Below are positions 54,198 through 63,837 of a stretch of 64,000 bases of DNA, in pieces. The notes beneath the pieces were generated by a model. It was not told the DNA's origin. It saw nothing but the letters and a program-made list of their open reading frames with translations, and did no database searches. The position numbers and the translations under genes were made by a program. The DNA comes from Bradyrhizobium arachidis (GTDB taxonomy: Bacteria > Pseudomonadota > Alphaproteobacteria > Rhizobiales > Xanthobacteraceae), in NCBI RefSeq assembly GCF_015291705.1, contig NZ_CP030050.1, positions 8,432,001-8,496,000 on the forward strand, in the 5' to 3' direction. Each line of letters begins with the position of its first letter. Within the stretch, counting starts at the first letter, position 1.

Positions 54198-56462
54198 TCA
54201 GACGAACCTGATGTTCGGATGCCTGATCAGCGGCAGCTCGTACGCCCGGTTATTGGTCGCGGCGAAGATGGCGTTGGCGAGCGCGGGCGCAGCCGGCGGA
54301 ACGGCCGGCTCGCCGATGCCGCGGATGTGTTCGAGGCCGGTGTTTTCCAGCGGCCTGACCTCGATCTGCGGCGCCTGATAGAGGCGCATGCCTTCATATT
54401 GGTGGTAGTTCGTCTGCATCGCCTGGCCGTCCTCATAGGTCAGCTCGGCATTCATGGCGTGGCCGAGCGCCCAGATCACGGCGCCCTCGACCTGGTTCTT
54501 CAGATTGTCGGGGTCGAGCACCTTGCCGACTTCGGCGGCGACGAAGACGCGCCTGATCGCGATGGCATCGCCAACCTTCTCGACCTCGACCACTTCGGCG
54601 ACGGGCACGCCGAAGGACAGCGTGAAGGCGAGCCCGCGGGCGCGGTTGGCGCCGGGATTGCTGCCCCAGTTCGACATCTCGCCGACGGCCTTCAGCACTT
54701 TGTAGGATGGCTCGTACACAGGATTGTTCGCGCACAGCCGCAGCCGCTCCTCCAGCGGATCAGCGCCCGCGGCATGGATCAGCTCGTCGAGGAAGCACTC
54801 GTGCATGAAGGCGTTGCCGGAGGCACCGACCGAGCGCCAGGAGCTGACCGGCACCAGCTCTGGCACGCGATAGCCTCTCACACGGTAATTCGGAATCGCG
54901 AACGGCTGATCCCAGGCGCCCGCCACGATCGCCGCATCGGGCAAAGGAAACGGCAGGTTCAGCCGGCTGAATTGCGAGGCGTTCACGGACGGCGCGGCGA
55001 TGGCGAGATCATAGGCCTCGACCTGGCGATTCTTCACCGTCCCGCGCATGCGCGCGACGGCGAGCGGCCGCGGGAGGTCGTGGGTCATGTCCTCCTCGCG
55101 CGTCCATGTCATCTTGATTGGCGGCCCCTGATAGGCCATCGCGAGCTCAATGCTCTGGCGCACATAATCGTCCTCGAGGCGGCGGCCGAAGCTGCCGCCG
55201 CAGAGCTGCGCGTGAACGTGAATGTCGTCTTCCGGCAGCCCGGTCATCTCCCGCGCGGTCTTGACCAGGAACGCCGGAATCTGCGTCCCCGTCCAGATGT
55301 CGAGGCGACCGTCCCTGAGCTGGACCACGGCATTCATCGGCTCGAGCGGGGCGTGGGCGAGATAGGGCACGCGGTATTCGGCCTCGATCGGCTTGACGGC
55401 GGCGAAAGCAGCATCGACGTTGCCGTCGTTCCTGGAGATGATCAGGCGGCACTCCGGGACGAAGGACGCCCGCACCGCATCGAACATCGCCGCGCTGCTG
55501 GCCGGATAGGGCGCGTTACCCCAACGGCATTCGATCTGCCTCGCGGCCTCGAACGCGCGCCAGGTGTTGTCGGCGATGACGCCGACGCCGCCCTTGACCG
55601 GCACGATCTTCAGCACGCCCCTCGCCTTCAGGGCCTTCGAATCGTCATAGCTGCGCAGGACGCCGCCGAGGCGCGGATTGGTGCAGACCGTGGCGTAGAC
55701 CATGCCGGGCAGGCGGATGTCGATACCGAAGGTCGCGGTGCCCATGCACTTGGCCATCATGTCGATCCGCTGCGTGGGCTTGCCAAGATAGCGCCAATCC
55801 TTCGGATCCTTCGGTACGATGCCGGACGGCACCTCGATCGTCGCCGCCGTCTCCGCGAGAGACGCGTAGCTGAGCGCGCTTCCGTCCGGCAGGATCACCG
55901 CGCTGTCCCGTGTCACGAGCTTGCTCCTCGCTACGCCGGTCTGTTTCTCGGCCGCAAGCAGCAGCACCTCGCGCGCGGTCGCGCCGGCCACACGCAGCTT
56001 CTGACAAGCGTCGGCGACGGTGGAAGAGCCACCCGTCAGTTCGAGACCCAGGATCTTGCCGGCACCCTGGCCAATGATCTCCGCAACGGAATTGAAATGC
56101 CCGAGCACCGAGAACGGCACGCCCTCCCGGACGACCGTGGTGTTGGCGTAGACCGAGCTCGGCGCGCCCGGATCGACCTTGATGTCGTTCCAGGCGATGT
56201 CCAGCTCCTCGGCAAGCAGCGCCGCCTGCACCGAATAGGCGCCTTGGCCGAGATCGGCGCGCGGCGTGATGAGGGTGACGCCGCTCTGGTCGATCCGCAC
56301 ATAGGGCGTCAGCATGTGCTCGCCCTTTTTGAGGCCGTTCGTGAGGCGCCGGTTCACGCGGAATGGCTCGGTATAGTAGAAGCCGAACACGAGGCCGCCC
56401 GCCACGCCGGCCGCTCCGAGCAGTGCAAGGCGCCGCGAGATCGTACCGCGCGCGCGCTTCAC
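54198..56462 (-). CDS. iorB: Isoquinoline 1-oxidoreductase-type large (beta) subunit, xanthine-dehydrogenase family
   Basis: 754 residues from GTG 56462, whose GTGA overlaps the iorA stop; the longer frame to 56891 is a shadow of iorA. A twin-arginine-type signal ([12 protein letters not shown]) lies at the start, indicating periplasmic export as for this family. Molybdopterin-binding segments [11 protein letters not shown] and the catalytic Glu motif [17 protein letters not shown] are present. It hydroxylates N-heteroaromatic rings or oxidises aldehydes; the substrate is not readable. The Fe-S subunit is upstream and the cytochrome downstream. Confidence 0.87.
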   Translation of the reverse strand: MKRARGTISRRLALLGAAGVAGGLVFGFYYTEPFRVNRRLTNGLKKGEHMLTPYVRIDQSGVTLITPRADLGQGAYSVQAALLAEELDIAWNDIKVDPGAPSSVYANTTVVREGVPFSVLGHFNSVAEIIGQGAGKILGLELTGGSSTVADACQKLRVAGATAREVLLLAAEKQTGVARSKLVTRDSAVILPDGSALSYASLAETAATIEVPSGIVPKDPKDWRYLGKPTQRIDMMAKCMGTATFGIDIRLPGMVYATVCTNPRLGGVLRSYDDSKALKARGVLKIVPVKGGVGVIADNTWRAFEAARQIECRWGNAPYPASSAAMFDAVRASFVPECRLIISRNDGNVDAAFAAVKPIEAEYRVPYLAHAPLEPMNAVVQLRDGRLDIWTGTQIPAFLVKTAREMTGLPEDDIHVHAQLCGGSFGRRLEDDYVRQSIELAMAYQGPPIKMTWTREEDMTHDLPRPLAVARMRGTVKNRQVEAYDLAIAAPSVNASQFSRLNLPFPLPDAAIVAGAWDQPFAIPNYRVRGYRVPELVPVSSWRSVGASGNAFMHECFLDELIHAAGADPLEERLRLCANNPVYEPSYKVLKAVGEMSNWGSNPGANRARGLAFTLSFGVPVAEVVEVEKVGDAIAIRRVFVAAEVGKVLDPDNLKNQVEGAVIWALGHAMNAELTYEDGQAMQTNYHQYEGMRLYQAPQIEVRPLENTGLEHIRGIGEPAVPPAAPALANAIFAATNNRAYELPLIRHPNIRFV

Positions 56463-56956
56463 GACTTTTGTCCTTGCAGCCGAGCGGCAGCGGTCCTGAT
56501 CGCCGCGCGGATGCGCGTGTAGGTGCCGCAGCGGCACAGATTGGCCGACATCACGTGATCGACCGTCACGTCGAAATCTTTTTCGGCGAGCGGCGGATTG
56601 CCTTCGACCAGCCTGGCCTGCAGCAGGGCGGCCGCGGCCATGATCTGCCCGGGCTGGCAATAGCCGCATTGCGCCACCTGATGCTCGATCCACGCCGCCT
56701 GCACCGCGTGAAAGGCCTGCGTGTCCAGCCCGGCGATCGTGGTGATCTCGGCGTCGTCCTTGACGTCGCCGACCCTGAGCGAGCACGACCGCACCGGCCG
56801 GCCACCGACATGCACCGTGCAGGCGCCGCACATCGCAATGCCGCAGCCATATTTCGGGCCGGTTTTGCCGAGCTCGTCGCGCAGCCACCACAACAGCGGC
56901 ATGTCGCCCTCGACATTCACATCATGCGGCTTTCCGTCCACCTTCAGCTGGCGCAT
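56459..56956 (-). CDS. iorA: Isoquinoline 1-oxidoreductase-type small (alpha) Fe-S subunit
   Basis: 165 residues with two [2Fe-2S] domains: plant-ferredoxin-type cysteines in [17 protein letters not shown] plus a later Cys, and the helical domain CGYCQPG with LCRCGTY. It carries electrons from the molybdenum site to the cytochrome. It is the first gene of the iorA-iorB-cytochrome operon and overlaps iorB by four bases. Confidence 0.9.
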   Translation of the reverse strand: MRQLKVDGKPHDVNVEGDMPLLWWLRDELGKTGPKYGCGIAMCGACTVHVGGRPVRSCSLRVGDVKDDAEITTIAGLDTQAFHAVQAAWIEHQVAQCGYCQPGQIMAAAALLQARLVEGNPPLAEKDFDVTVDHVMSANLCRCGTYTRIRAAIRTAAARLQGQKS

Positions 56957-56994
56957 GACCGCTCCGGAAAACAGATGGTTCTGACGAAATCAAT

Positions 56995-57010
56995 CGCCGG
57001 CTAACCGGCG
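56995..57010. terminator. Small perfect hairpin between the binding-protein gene and iorA
   Basis: CGCCGG CTAA CCGGCG is a perfect 6-bp stem. There is no T run on either side, so termination is only possible. Confidence 0.3.
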
Positions 57011-57123
57011 TAGCTCAACTTCAGGCTTCAATATGCGGGGCATTATCGCGCGGGATGGACTCCCTGGCAAGACGTGGCTTGGTGGTCTTTCACGCTGAAT
57101 TCACGCGAGGTGCGGGGCGCGGC

Positions 57124-58275
57124 TCACTCCTTCCCGCCCTTCAGCTTCGGCAGGGTCTCGACGATCTTCTGCTTGCCGTCGACGATCTCGGCGAGGAAGC
57201 TGGCGCGGTCGATGTCGCCGTTCTGGTCCCAGCTTGCCTCCATCAGCATGCCCGGCGCCTTGTCGGGCGTCAGCGTCAGGCCCTTCATTGCAGCGCCAAA
57301 GGCCTTTCTGTCGAACTTGCCGATCTTCTCGGTGACGTATTTGACGAGATAGACAGCGGTGTAGCCCTTGATGCCGTTGTGGTCGGGCCGGTATTTGAAG
57401 CGCTCGGTGAATTTCTTGGTGAACTCCTCGATCGCCGGCACCGGCGCGTCGGCGGACAGGCCGACATGGCCGCGCACGCCGTTGGCGGCGGGACCGGCGA
57501 GCTCGACCACCTTCTGGCTCAGCAGCGTGGTCTCGCCGAACAGCGGCGTCGACAGACCCTGCCGCTTGGCCTCGATCAGGAAGCGCGCGCTCTCCTCCTC
57601 GTTGGTGTAGACGAACACGGCATCCGCCTTGGCGCCCTTCAGCTTGATGACGTCGGAGCCGAAATCGACCTGGCCCTGCTCGGTCGAGATATCGGCCGCG
57701 ACCTCGACATTGCGCGCCTTCATCTCCTTCAAAAAGTTGTCGCGGCCGCCCTTGCCGAAGTCATTGTTGACCCAGACCAGCGCCACCGACTTCACCTTGA
57801 GCCTGTCGTGCAGATAGTTGGCGATCTTCGGCATCGAGAATTGCTGGCCGAAAGCGGTGCGGAACACCCAGGGGTTGCCCTGCGTGGTGATGTCGGCGGC
57901 CTCGGCACCGACGATCTGCGGGATCTCGGCTTGTTGCGTCAGCGCCATGTTGACCTTGACCGAGCCGGAATAGATCGGCCCGAGCACGATGTAAGGGTCC
58001 TTGTCGAGGACCTTCTGCACCTGCGCGCGCGAGATGCCGGGATTGCTCTGGGTGTCCAAATGCTCGGTCTGGATCTTGCGGCCGAGAATGCCGCCCGCAT
58101 TGTTGATCTCGTCGATCGCGAGCGCGACGCCGTCGCGCCAGTTGGTGCCGGAGACCGCGCCGGGGCCGGAGAGCTCGATGACGTCGGGGATGTAGACCGT
58201 GCTCTGTGCCTGCGCGGCACCGGTGCCCAGCGCCGCCGCGATCGCGACGGCGAATGTCCCTAAAAGATTCCTCAT
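57124..58275 (-). CDS. HAAT-type ABC transporter substrate-binding protein
   Basis: 383 residues. The signal peptide ends GAAQAQ at about 24. The periplasmic binding-protein fold follows (VIELSGPGAVSGTNWRDGVA, AIDEINNAGGILGRKI). No permease or ATPase gene adjoins, so it must use a transporter encoded elsewhere. It lies 27 bases after the amidohydrolase gene in what looks like one operon with the shikimate dehydrogenase. Confidence 0.88.
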   Translation of the reverse strand: MRNLLGTFAVAIAAALGTGAAQAQSTVYIPDVIELSGPGAVSGTNWRDGVALAIDEINNAGGILGRKIQTEHLDTQSNPGISRAQVQKVLDKDPYIVLGPIYSGSVKVNMALTQQAEIPQIVGAEAADITTQGNPWVFRTAFGQQFSMPKIANYLHDRLKVKSVALVWVNNDFGKGGRDNFLKEMKARNVEVAADISTEQGQVDFGSDVIKLKGAKADAVFVYTNEEESARFLIEAKRQGLSTPLFGETTLLSQKVVELAGPAANGVRGHVGLSADAPVPAIEEFTKKFTERFKYRPDHNGIKGYTAVYLVKYVTEKIGKFDRKAFGAAMKGLTLTPDKAPGMLMEASWDQNGDIDRASFLAEIVDGKQKIVETLPKLKGGKE

Positions 58276-58302
58276 GATGTTCTCCTCCCCTTCGCCTTCT
58301 TT

Positions 58303-59136
58303 TTATGATCCGTCGAAGCCGAGCAGTTTCGCCGGCGTTCGCCACAGCAGGCGATGCTGGTCGCTCGCGTCCGGAAACAGTCTTGGCAGCACCGCGAGCA
58401 GCGGGCCGTAATCGAGCCGTTCGGTTGCGCGCAGGAACGGATAGTCCGATCCCCAGACGCAGCGGTCGAGGGTGAAGGCCTCGACCAGTGCAGCGATAAA
58501 CGGCCAGGTGTCCTCATAGGGATGCGGCAGCTGCGAGAACTTGTAATAGCCCGACAGCTTCACATGCGCGTCGCGCTCGCGGCCGATCGCCAGCAGCGTC
58601 TGGAAGGCCTTGCCTTGTGACCCTTGCGCGACCGAGGGCCGCCCGCAATGGTCGAACACCAGGCGCACATTCGACTTTTCAATGAGCGGCAGCAAGGCGA
58701 GCAACTGGTCGTGCTCGACCTGGATCTGAAGAAACAGGTCGAGGCTGACCAACTTCTCCAGCAGCGGCGCGGCCTTGAGATAATAGTCGGCGCCGTGGAA
58801 CGGCACGTTGAAGGCGATGCCGATGACGCCGGCGGCCTTCAACCGTTCGAGCTCCTTGATATCGACGTCGTTCTCGACGACGGCGACGCCTTTGAAGCGG
58901 CCGCCGCCCTGCTTCAAGGTGTCGAGCAGGATGCGGCTGTCGCTGCCGTAGCCGGTGTTGGTGGCGACGACCAGCGCGTGCCTGACATCAAAGGCATCGA
59001 ACACGCGGAGAAGCTGCGCCGCGGGTGCGATCTCCTGCCCGCTCGGCCGGTACGGCGTGTCGTCCGAATAGGGAAAGCGGACGGGATCGATGGCGTGGAT
59101 GTGGCAATCGATCCTGGGGAACGCCGGCAGTGTCAT
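58303..59136 (-). CDS. TIM-barrel amidohydrolase (2-pyrone-4,6-dicarboxylate lactonase-like)
   Basis: 277 residues. Metal motif HIH in RIDCHIHAIDP, FDHCGRPS in the middle and WGSDYPF near the end match the amidohydrolase_2 family that includes LigI-type lactonases. It probably hydrolyses a lactone or decarboxylates an aromatic acid. It follows the shikimate dehydrogenase gene by 25 bases and precedes the binding protein. Confidence 0.82.
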   Translation of the reverse strand: MTLPAFPRIDCHIHAIDPVRFPYSDDTPYRPSGQEIAPAAQLLRVFDAFDVRHALVVATNTGYGSDSRILLDTLKQGGGRFKGVAVVENDVDIKELERLKAAGVIGIAFNVPFHGADYYLKAAPLLEKLVSLDLFLQIQVEHDQLLALLPLIEKSNVRLVFDHCGRPSVAQGSQGKAFQTLLAIGRERDAHVKLSGYYKFSQLPHPYEDTWPFIAALVEAFTLDRCVWGSDYPFLRATERLDYGPLLAVLPRLFPDASDQHRLLWRTPAKLLGFDGS

Positions 59137-59161
59137 GGCGCAAAACTCCCCGGCACGCAGG

Positions 59162-60001
59162 TTAGAACGTTGCCTCGATCGCCTTGATCAGCTCGGGCGT
59201 CACGTCGGGCATGACACCGAACCAGGCCTTGAAGGCGAGCCGGGCCTGGTTGAGCAAGAGGCCGAGCCCGTTCACGGTGACGCAGCCGCGCGCGCGGGCC
59301 TCGGCCAGGAACGGCGTCTCGAGCGGGGTGTAAATGAGATCGGCGGTGAGTGTCGTAGGATTCAGGCGCGACAGGTCGATCTCGAGCGCGCTCTTGCCGA
59401 CCATGCCGCGGTCGGTGCAGTTGACGAGCAGTGCGACATCGCCGAGCGCGGCGGCGCGATCATCCCACGCAATGGTGCTGACGGCGGCGCCGAATTCCCT
59501 GGCGATCGCCTCCGCCTTCTCGGCCGTGCGATTGGCGATGCGGATCTCGCGCGCGCCGTTCTCCAGCAGTGCCACGACCACCGCGCGCGAGGCGCCGCCC
59601 GCGCCCAGCAGCAGGATCGGCCCGGCATCGCCGCGCCAGTCCGCCCTGGCATCGCGCAGGCTCTGCACAAAGCCGTTGCCGTCATTGTTGAACCCGGACA
59701 GCGTGCCGTCCTGCTCGACCACGATGGTGTTGACCGCGCCGATGCGCTTTGCCGTTTCGTTGACGCGGGCGAGCAGCGGCATCGCCGTCTGCTTGTGCGG
59801 CATGGTGACGTTGCAGCCGCGGAAGCCGAGCGCAATCAGCCCATCGAGCGCATCCCCGAGCCGCTCCGGCTTGACCGCGAGCGGCACATAGCTGCCGCGG
59901 ATGCCGTGGGCCTTCAGCCAGTAATTGTGAATGACCGGCGAGCGCGAGTGCGCGACCGGCATGCCGATCACACCTGCCAGTCCAAAACCATCCTGCGACA
60001 T
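59162..60001 (-). CDS. Shikimate dehydrogenase paralogue (quinate/shikimate type)
   Basis: 279 residues from ATG 60001, the usual AroE length; ATG 60046 adds 15 non-conserved residues. GGGAAG precedes 60001. AroE landmarks are present: SRSPVIHN, NVTMPHK with the catalytic Lys, and GAGGASRAV plus NRTAEKA for NADP. The NTDG motif reads NNDG. Its catabolic neighbours (amidohydrolase, HAAT binding protein) suggest quinate or shikimate degradation rather than chorismate synthesis, though this is inference. Confidence 0.85.
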   Translation of the reverse strand: MSQDGFGLAGVIGMPVAHSRSPVIHNYWLKAHGIRGSYVPLAVKPERLGDALDGLIALGFRGCNVTMPHKQTAMPLLARVNETAKRIGAVNTIVVEQDGTLSGFNNDGNGFVQSLRDARADWRGDAGPILLLGAGGASRAVVVALLENGAREIRIANRTAEKAEAIAREFGAAVSTIAWDDRAAALGDVALLVNCTDRGMVGKSALEIDLSRLNPTTLTADLIYTPLETPFLAEARARGCVTVNGLGLLLNQARLAFKAWFGVMPDVTPELIKAIEATF

Positions 60002-60121
60002 GCCTGCGCTTCCCGTCCTCGTCACGCGACCATTTTCTTTGGTCATTCGTCCAAGACAATTAGAGGGAATGGCTAGCAGGCGCAATGTGAATCTGGGGTG
60101 GCGCGGCACCTACACCCAGCG

Positions 60122-60245
60122 ACGTCATCTTGAGGTGCGCGCTTTTGCGCGCCTCGAAGGATGGGCTGCGAGCGCGCCTGTGGCCCATCCTTCGAGGCTT
60201 CACCTTGCGATGCGGGTGCATCGCAAGGTGAGCACCTCGGGATGA
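60122..60245. repeat. Intergenic palindromic repeat block A
   Basis: Contains inverted pairs around CCTCGAAGGATGGGC and GCCCATCCTTCGAGG, then CACCTTGCGATG and CATCGCAAGGTG. It resembles widespread Bradyrhizobium intergenic repeats. No gene is present. Confidence 0.65.
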
Positions 60246-60277
60246 GGTCGGGTGATTGTGGCGACGATTGAAATTCG

Positions 60278-60362
60278 TCATGCCCGGGCTTGACCCGGGC
60301 ATCCACGTTCTTGGTGCTGCGAATAAGTCGTGGATGGCCGGGTCAAGCCCGGCCATGACGAT
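60278..60362. repeat. Intergenic palindromic repeat block B
   Basis: CGTCATGCCCGGGCTTGACC near the left end and its imperfect inverse near the right end (GGTCAAGCCCGGCCATGACG) flank GTGGATG/CATCCAC arms. It could form a long hairpin after the SDR gene. Confidence 0.7.
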
Positions 60363-60367
60363 AAGAG

Positions 60368-61213
60368 CTACATCCCGCTCAGGCCGCTATCCACCGCGAG
60401 CGTCTGCGCGGTGACGTAGACGCTTTCGTCCGACAGGAAGAACAGCACGGCGTAGGCGATCTCCCAGGCAGTCGCCTGACGGCCGAACGGGACGTGGCCC
60501 TTGCCGCGGTTGGGGCGCCCGGCGCCGGCTTCGCGGCCGTTGGGGGTGTCAACGAGGCCGGGATAGACGAGATTGGCGCGGATGCCGCGGCGCGCGCCGA
60601 GATGGGCGATGTTGCGCATGAGGCCGCCGAGCGCTGCTTTGGATGAATCGTAGACCGCCATCTGCGATCCCGCCTTCAGCGCGGCGATGGAGGAGATGAA
60701 GACGACCGAGCCGCCGTTGTCGAACTTGGGCATCGCGGCGCGGCAGCACAGCATGGGACCGCGGACGTTGACGTCGTAGATCCTGTTCCACTCCTCTGGG
60801 CTGACATTATCGAGCCCCGTTTTGCCGAAGGTGCCGATGTTCAGCACCATGCCGTCGAGGCCGCCCATGGCGCGGTGCGCTTCCTCGATCATCCGCGTCA
60901 CGTCGGCTTCGCTCGTGACGTCGGCCGTGATGGCAAAGCCCTCGCCGCCTTCATCGGTGATGTGCTTGACGGTCTGCTGCGCGGAGGTGCGGTTGAGGTC
61001 GGCAACCGCGACTTTCGCGCCCTCGCGCGCGCACAGAATGCTCATGGCGCGGCCGTTGCCGATCGGATCCGTGGCCGCGTCGAACACTCGCTGGCCGCCA
61101 CCGACGATCAGGATGCGGCGGCTCTTCAGGCGGCCTCTGCCCGGCGCTTCGCCCAACGACTCCGCGCTCGGCGGACGAACGTAGCGCTCCGGCTTGCTCT
61201 CGGTCTCGCTCAT
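60368..61213 (-). CDS. Short-chain dehydrogenase/reductase
   Basis: 281 residues. The Rossmann glycine motif is atypical (LIVGGGQRVFDAATDPIGNG). The catalytic Ser is in FISSIAAL, with Tyr and Lys in YDSSKAALGG. It uses NAD(P) to oxidise or reduce an alcohol/ketone. A basic 30-residue N-terminal extension precedes the domain. It follows the CMD gene by nine bases in the TetR-CMD-SDR operon. Confidence 0.87.
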   Translation of the reverse strand: MSETESKPERYVRPPSAESLGEAPGRGRLKSRRILIVGGGQRVFDAATDPIGNGRAMSILCAREGAKVAVADLNRTSAQQTVKHITDEGGEGFAITADVTSEADVTRMIEEAHRAMGGLDGMVLNIGTFGKTGLDNVSPEEWNRIYDVNVRGPMLCCRAAMPKFDNGGSVVFISSIAALKAGSQMAVYDSSKAALGGLMRNIAHLGARRGIRANLVYPGLVDTPNGREAGAGRPNRGKGHVPFGRQATAWEIAYAVLFFLSDESVYVTAQTLAVDSGLSGM

Positions 61214-61222
61214 CCCAGCCGC

Positions 61223-61774
61223 CTATTTCTTGCCGCCGTCATAGACCTTCATGCCGGCCGCGGGATCGAGATCGGTTTCGGTGGCCTCGGTGAGCCGCGC
61301 CATCATCATGTAGAAGCCGAGCGCGACGATGGCTTCGACGATCTCCTGGTCACTGAAATGCGCGCGAGCAGCCGCGAAGGTCGCTTCGGGCACGCGGACA
61401 TTCTCGACCACCTCGCGGCCAAACTTCAGCAGCACGCGCTCGGCCTCGTTCAATGCGGCCGCGTCGTAGTCGCTCCGCTCGACCGCATCGACCTGCGCCT
61501 GCGTACAGCCGACGCCGAGCGCGATCGGCACGTGCTGGCGCCATTCATAGGCGCCGCCTTCGAGCTGCGCGGCCTGGAGGATCAGCAGTTCGCGGTTGAC
61601 CGCGCTGAGCTTCTGCTTGTGCAGGATCGAATTGCCGAGCCGCATTGCCGGGATCATGTTGGCCTCGGCATGGGCCATCATGCGGAAGATGTTGAGCTTG
61701 ACCGGCATGCGGTCGAACGAGGCGCGGATGTCGCCGCTCGTCGTCTCCGGATCAATCAGGGGCAGCCTTGCCAC
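61223..61774 (-). CDS. Carboxymuconolactone-decarboxylase/AhpD-fold protein
   Basis: 183 residues from GTG 61774, chosen because AGGGAGAGG precedes it and the family normally begins ARLPLIDPE; ATG 61819 is upstream. The CMD fold is visible (RELLILQAAQLEGGAYEWRQH, then FSDQEIVEAIVALGFYMMMA). The AhpD-type CxxC is absent, so redox activity is unlikely and a decarboxylase-like role is favoured. It overlaps the TetR gene end by 23 bases. Confidence 0.8.
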   Translation of the reverse strand: MARLPLIDPETTSGDIRASFDRMPVKLNIFRMMAHAEANMIPAMRLGNSILHKQKLSAVNRELLILQAAQLEGGAYEWRQHVPIALGVGCTQAQVDAVERSDYDAAALNEAERVLLKFGREVVENVRVPEATFAAARAHFSDQEIVEAIVALGFYMMMARLTEATETDLDPAAGMKVYDGGKK

Positions 61775-62453
61775 GCGCCTCTCCCTTTGTTTTTCGTTTC
61801 TTGTTGTCGTCGTTGCCACCGTCCGCCGAAATCAGCGACAGGAAGAAGGCGAGATAGCGGTCGATCGCCTCGATCACCTTCGACCGCGGCGACGGCGCTG
61901 CGCCCATCACGTAGTGCTCGAGGCGGATGTAGATGAGACCGGCCGCGAACAGCCGTGCGGTCTCGCGCGGATCGGTGGTCGAGACCAGGCCGGCGAGCGC
62001 AAAGCCGCGAAAATAGTCCGTCATCATGCTCTGCTCGCGCGCGTAGAAATGATCGGCGAATTTGGCGCGGATGCCGGGCACGCGGTTGCGTTCGGCGGTG
62101 ATCACCTTCTGGAACTGGTGCTCGCGCGGGTCGGACCATTGCTCGACGAGGTCGAGCGCGAACTGCCGGCAGAACGCAGCGGGCTGGCGCGCGAGCTGCT
62201 TGTAGCGCGGCTCCTCCAGCCGGCTCGCTGAGCTTGCGGGGCCGTGCTCGCTGACGATCGCTTCCAGGATCGCGGCCTTGCCCGAAAAATGATTGTAGAG
62301 GCTGCTCTCGCGGATGCCGACGCGGCGGGCGAGCTCGCGCATCGAGGCGCCGCCATAGCCGCTCTGCGCGAACAAATTCAGCGCTTCAGACAGGATGCGC
62401 TCGCGGGTCGTGGGCGCAGCCGCTTCCGCCGCGCTGGAGGTGTGGACAGCCAT
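61752..62453 (-). CDS. TetR-family transcriptional regulator
   Basis: 233 residues from ATG 62453 (MAVHTSSAAEAAAPTTRERI). A TetR helix-turn-helix is clear (RILSEALNLFAQSGYGGASM, IRESSLYNHFSGKAAIL). The C-terminus is Lys-rich. It is the first gene of its operon and is divergent from the HAAT binding protein. Two palindromes 10 and 42 bases before its start are probable operators, implying autoregulation and control of both directions. Confidence 0.9.
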   Translation of the reverse strand: MAVHTSSAAEAAAPTTRERILSEALNLFAQSGYGGASMRELARRVGIRESSLYNHFSGKAAILEAIVSEHGPASSASRLEEPRYKQLARQPAAFCRQFALDLVEQWSDPREHQFQKVITAERNRVPGIRAKFADHFYAREQSMMTDYFRGFALAGLVSTTDPRETARLFAAGLIYIRLEHYVMGAAPSPRSKVIEAIDRYLAFFLSLISADGGNDDNKKRKTKGEARGKAAPD

Positions 62454-62462
62454 GACGGCTTG

Positions 62463-62486
62463 ACTAACGAACGATCGTTCGCTAGT
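62463..62486. promoter_or_regulatory. TetR-type operator 1
   Basis: CGAACGATCGTTCG (62468-62481) is a perfect 14-bp palindrome, extended to 24 bp by ACTAA/CTAGT flanks with one mismatch. It lies just before the TetR start codon. Confidence 0.7.
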
Positions 62487-62494
62487 CAACCGTG

Positions 62495-62508
62495 CGAACG
62501 ATCGTTCG
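62495..62508. promoter_or_regulatory. TetR-type operator 2
   Basis: The same perfect 14-bp palindrome CGAACGATCGTTCG, centred 27 bp from operator 1. Two identical sites in a divergent promoter region fit cooperative TetR binding. Confidence 0.7.
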
Positions 62509-62621
62509 TTTCGCCAGTCTGGCGGCAACGGTCGCGGCCCGCAAGTCTACTTCGGGCGCTGTTCTCGCGTTTCAACTCCGCACCAATGAGAGGCGGAGAG
62601 CAAATTTGGGGAGACGACGTC

Positions 62622-63833
62622 ATGGCGCGCTTTGCCCGCCTTCGCTTGTCCGCGGCCTGCATCCTGTTGCCGCTGCTCGCGGCCAGCACCGCGTCTGCTC
62701 AAACCGCGAAATACGATCCCGGCGCCGACGACAAGACCATCAAGATCGGCACCACCGCACCGCTGAGCGGCCCGGTGTCGGCCTTCGCCCAGATCGCAAA
62801 ATCCGCCGAAGCCTATTTCCGCAAGGTGAACGACGACGGCGGCGTCAACGGGCGGCGCATCCAGATGATCATTGCGGATGATGCCTACAGCCCGCCGAAG
62901 ACGGTGGAGCAGACGCGCAAGCTAGTCGAGAGCGACGAGGTGCTGCTGATCTTCGGCGGCGTCGGCACGCCGACCAACAGCGCCGTGCACAAATATCTCA
63001 ACGACCGCAAGGTGCCGCAGCTCTTCCTCGGCTCGGGCGCGGCGAAGTGGGACGACCCGAAGAATTTCCCCTGGACCGTCGGCTGGCAGCCGACCTATCG
63101 CGACGAGGCGATCGCCTACGCCAGATACATCAAGGCGAGCCACGCCACTGCGAAGATCGGCGTGCTCTACCAGAACGACGATCTCGGCAAGGACTATCTG
63201 AAGGCGCTGGAAGAAGGGCTCGGCGGCGGCGAGGCCATCGTCGCGCGCGCGGCTTACGAGACCTCGGCACCGACGGTCGACACCCAGATCCTGCAACTGA
63301 AGACCGCGGGCGCCGATGTGGTGCTGGTGGCGGCGACGCCGAAATTTGCGGCGCAGGCGATCCGCAAGATCGGCGAGATCGGCTGGAAGCCCACGACCAT
63401 CATCTCCAACGTCTCCGCCTCGATCAGCGGCGTGCTGGAGCCGGCCGGCAAGGACAATGCCACCGGTGTCATCTCCAGCCAGTACCTGAAGGACGCGACC
63501 GATCCGGCAAACAAGGATGACCCCGGCTACAGGGAATGGCTGGCGTTCATGGACAAGTACCTGCCGGACGCCAACAAGAGCGACTGGCTCAATGTCTATG
63601 GCTACACCATCGCCCAGACGCTGGTGACGGTGCTGAAGGCCTCCGGCAACGACCTCACCCGCGCCAATGTGATGAAGCAGGCGACGTCACTCAAGGACGT
63701 GCACCTGCCGATGCTGATCAACGGCACCGCCGTGAACAACTCGCCGGAGCGCTATACACCGATGACGAGCCTGCAGCTGATCCGTTTCGACGGCTCGCGC
63801 TGGGTGCCGTTCGGCGACCTCCTGAAGAATTGA
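62622..63833 (+). CDS. HAAT-type ABC transporter substrate-binding protein
   Basis: 403 residues from ATG 62622, with GGGGAG ten bases upstream; the longer frame from 62244 is antisense to tetR. The signal peptide ends ASTASAQ at about 27. The binding-protein core follows (IGTTAPLSGPVSAFAQIAK, SDWLNVYGYTIAQ). It probably captures the compound that the TetR regulon degrades. No transporter genes follow before the window ends. Confidence 0.88.
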   Translation: MARFARLRLSAACILLPLLAASTASAQTAKYDPGADDKTIKIGTTAPLSGPVSAFAQIAKSAEAYFRKVNDDGGVNGRRIQMIIADDAYSPPKTVEQTRKLVESDEVLLIFGGVGTPTNSAVHKYLNDRKVPQLFLGSGAAKWDDPKNFPWTVGWQPTYRDEAIAYARYIKASHATAKIGVLYQNDDLGKDYLKALEEGLGGGEAIVARAAYETSAPTVDTQILQLKTAGADVVLVAATPKFAAQAIRKIGEIGWKPTTIISNVSASISGVLEPAGKDNATGVISSQYLKDATDPANKDDPGYREWLAFMDKYLPDANKSDWLNVYGYTIAQTLVTVLKASGNDLTRANVMKQATSLKDVHLPMLINGTAVNNSPERYTPMTSLQLIRFDGSRWVPFGDLLKN

Positions 63834-63837
63834 GCCG

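Noticed and set aside
53736..56522. 928-residue plus-strand frame
   Set aside because: It is antisense to iorB and the cytochrome gene; the His/Arg/Asp-rich product is typical of a shadow frame.
54198..56891. Longer start for iorB
   Set aside because: The extra 143 residues are the out-of-frame copy of iorA; GTG 56462 gives the twin-arginine-type signal.
62244..63833. Longer start for the binding protein at 62622
   Set aside because: The extension is antisense to tetR and runs across its operators; ATG 62622 begins a signal peptide with a ribosome site.
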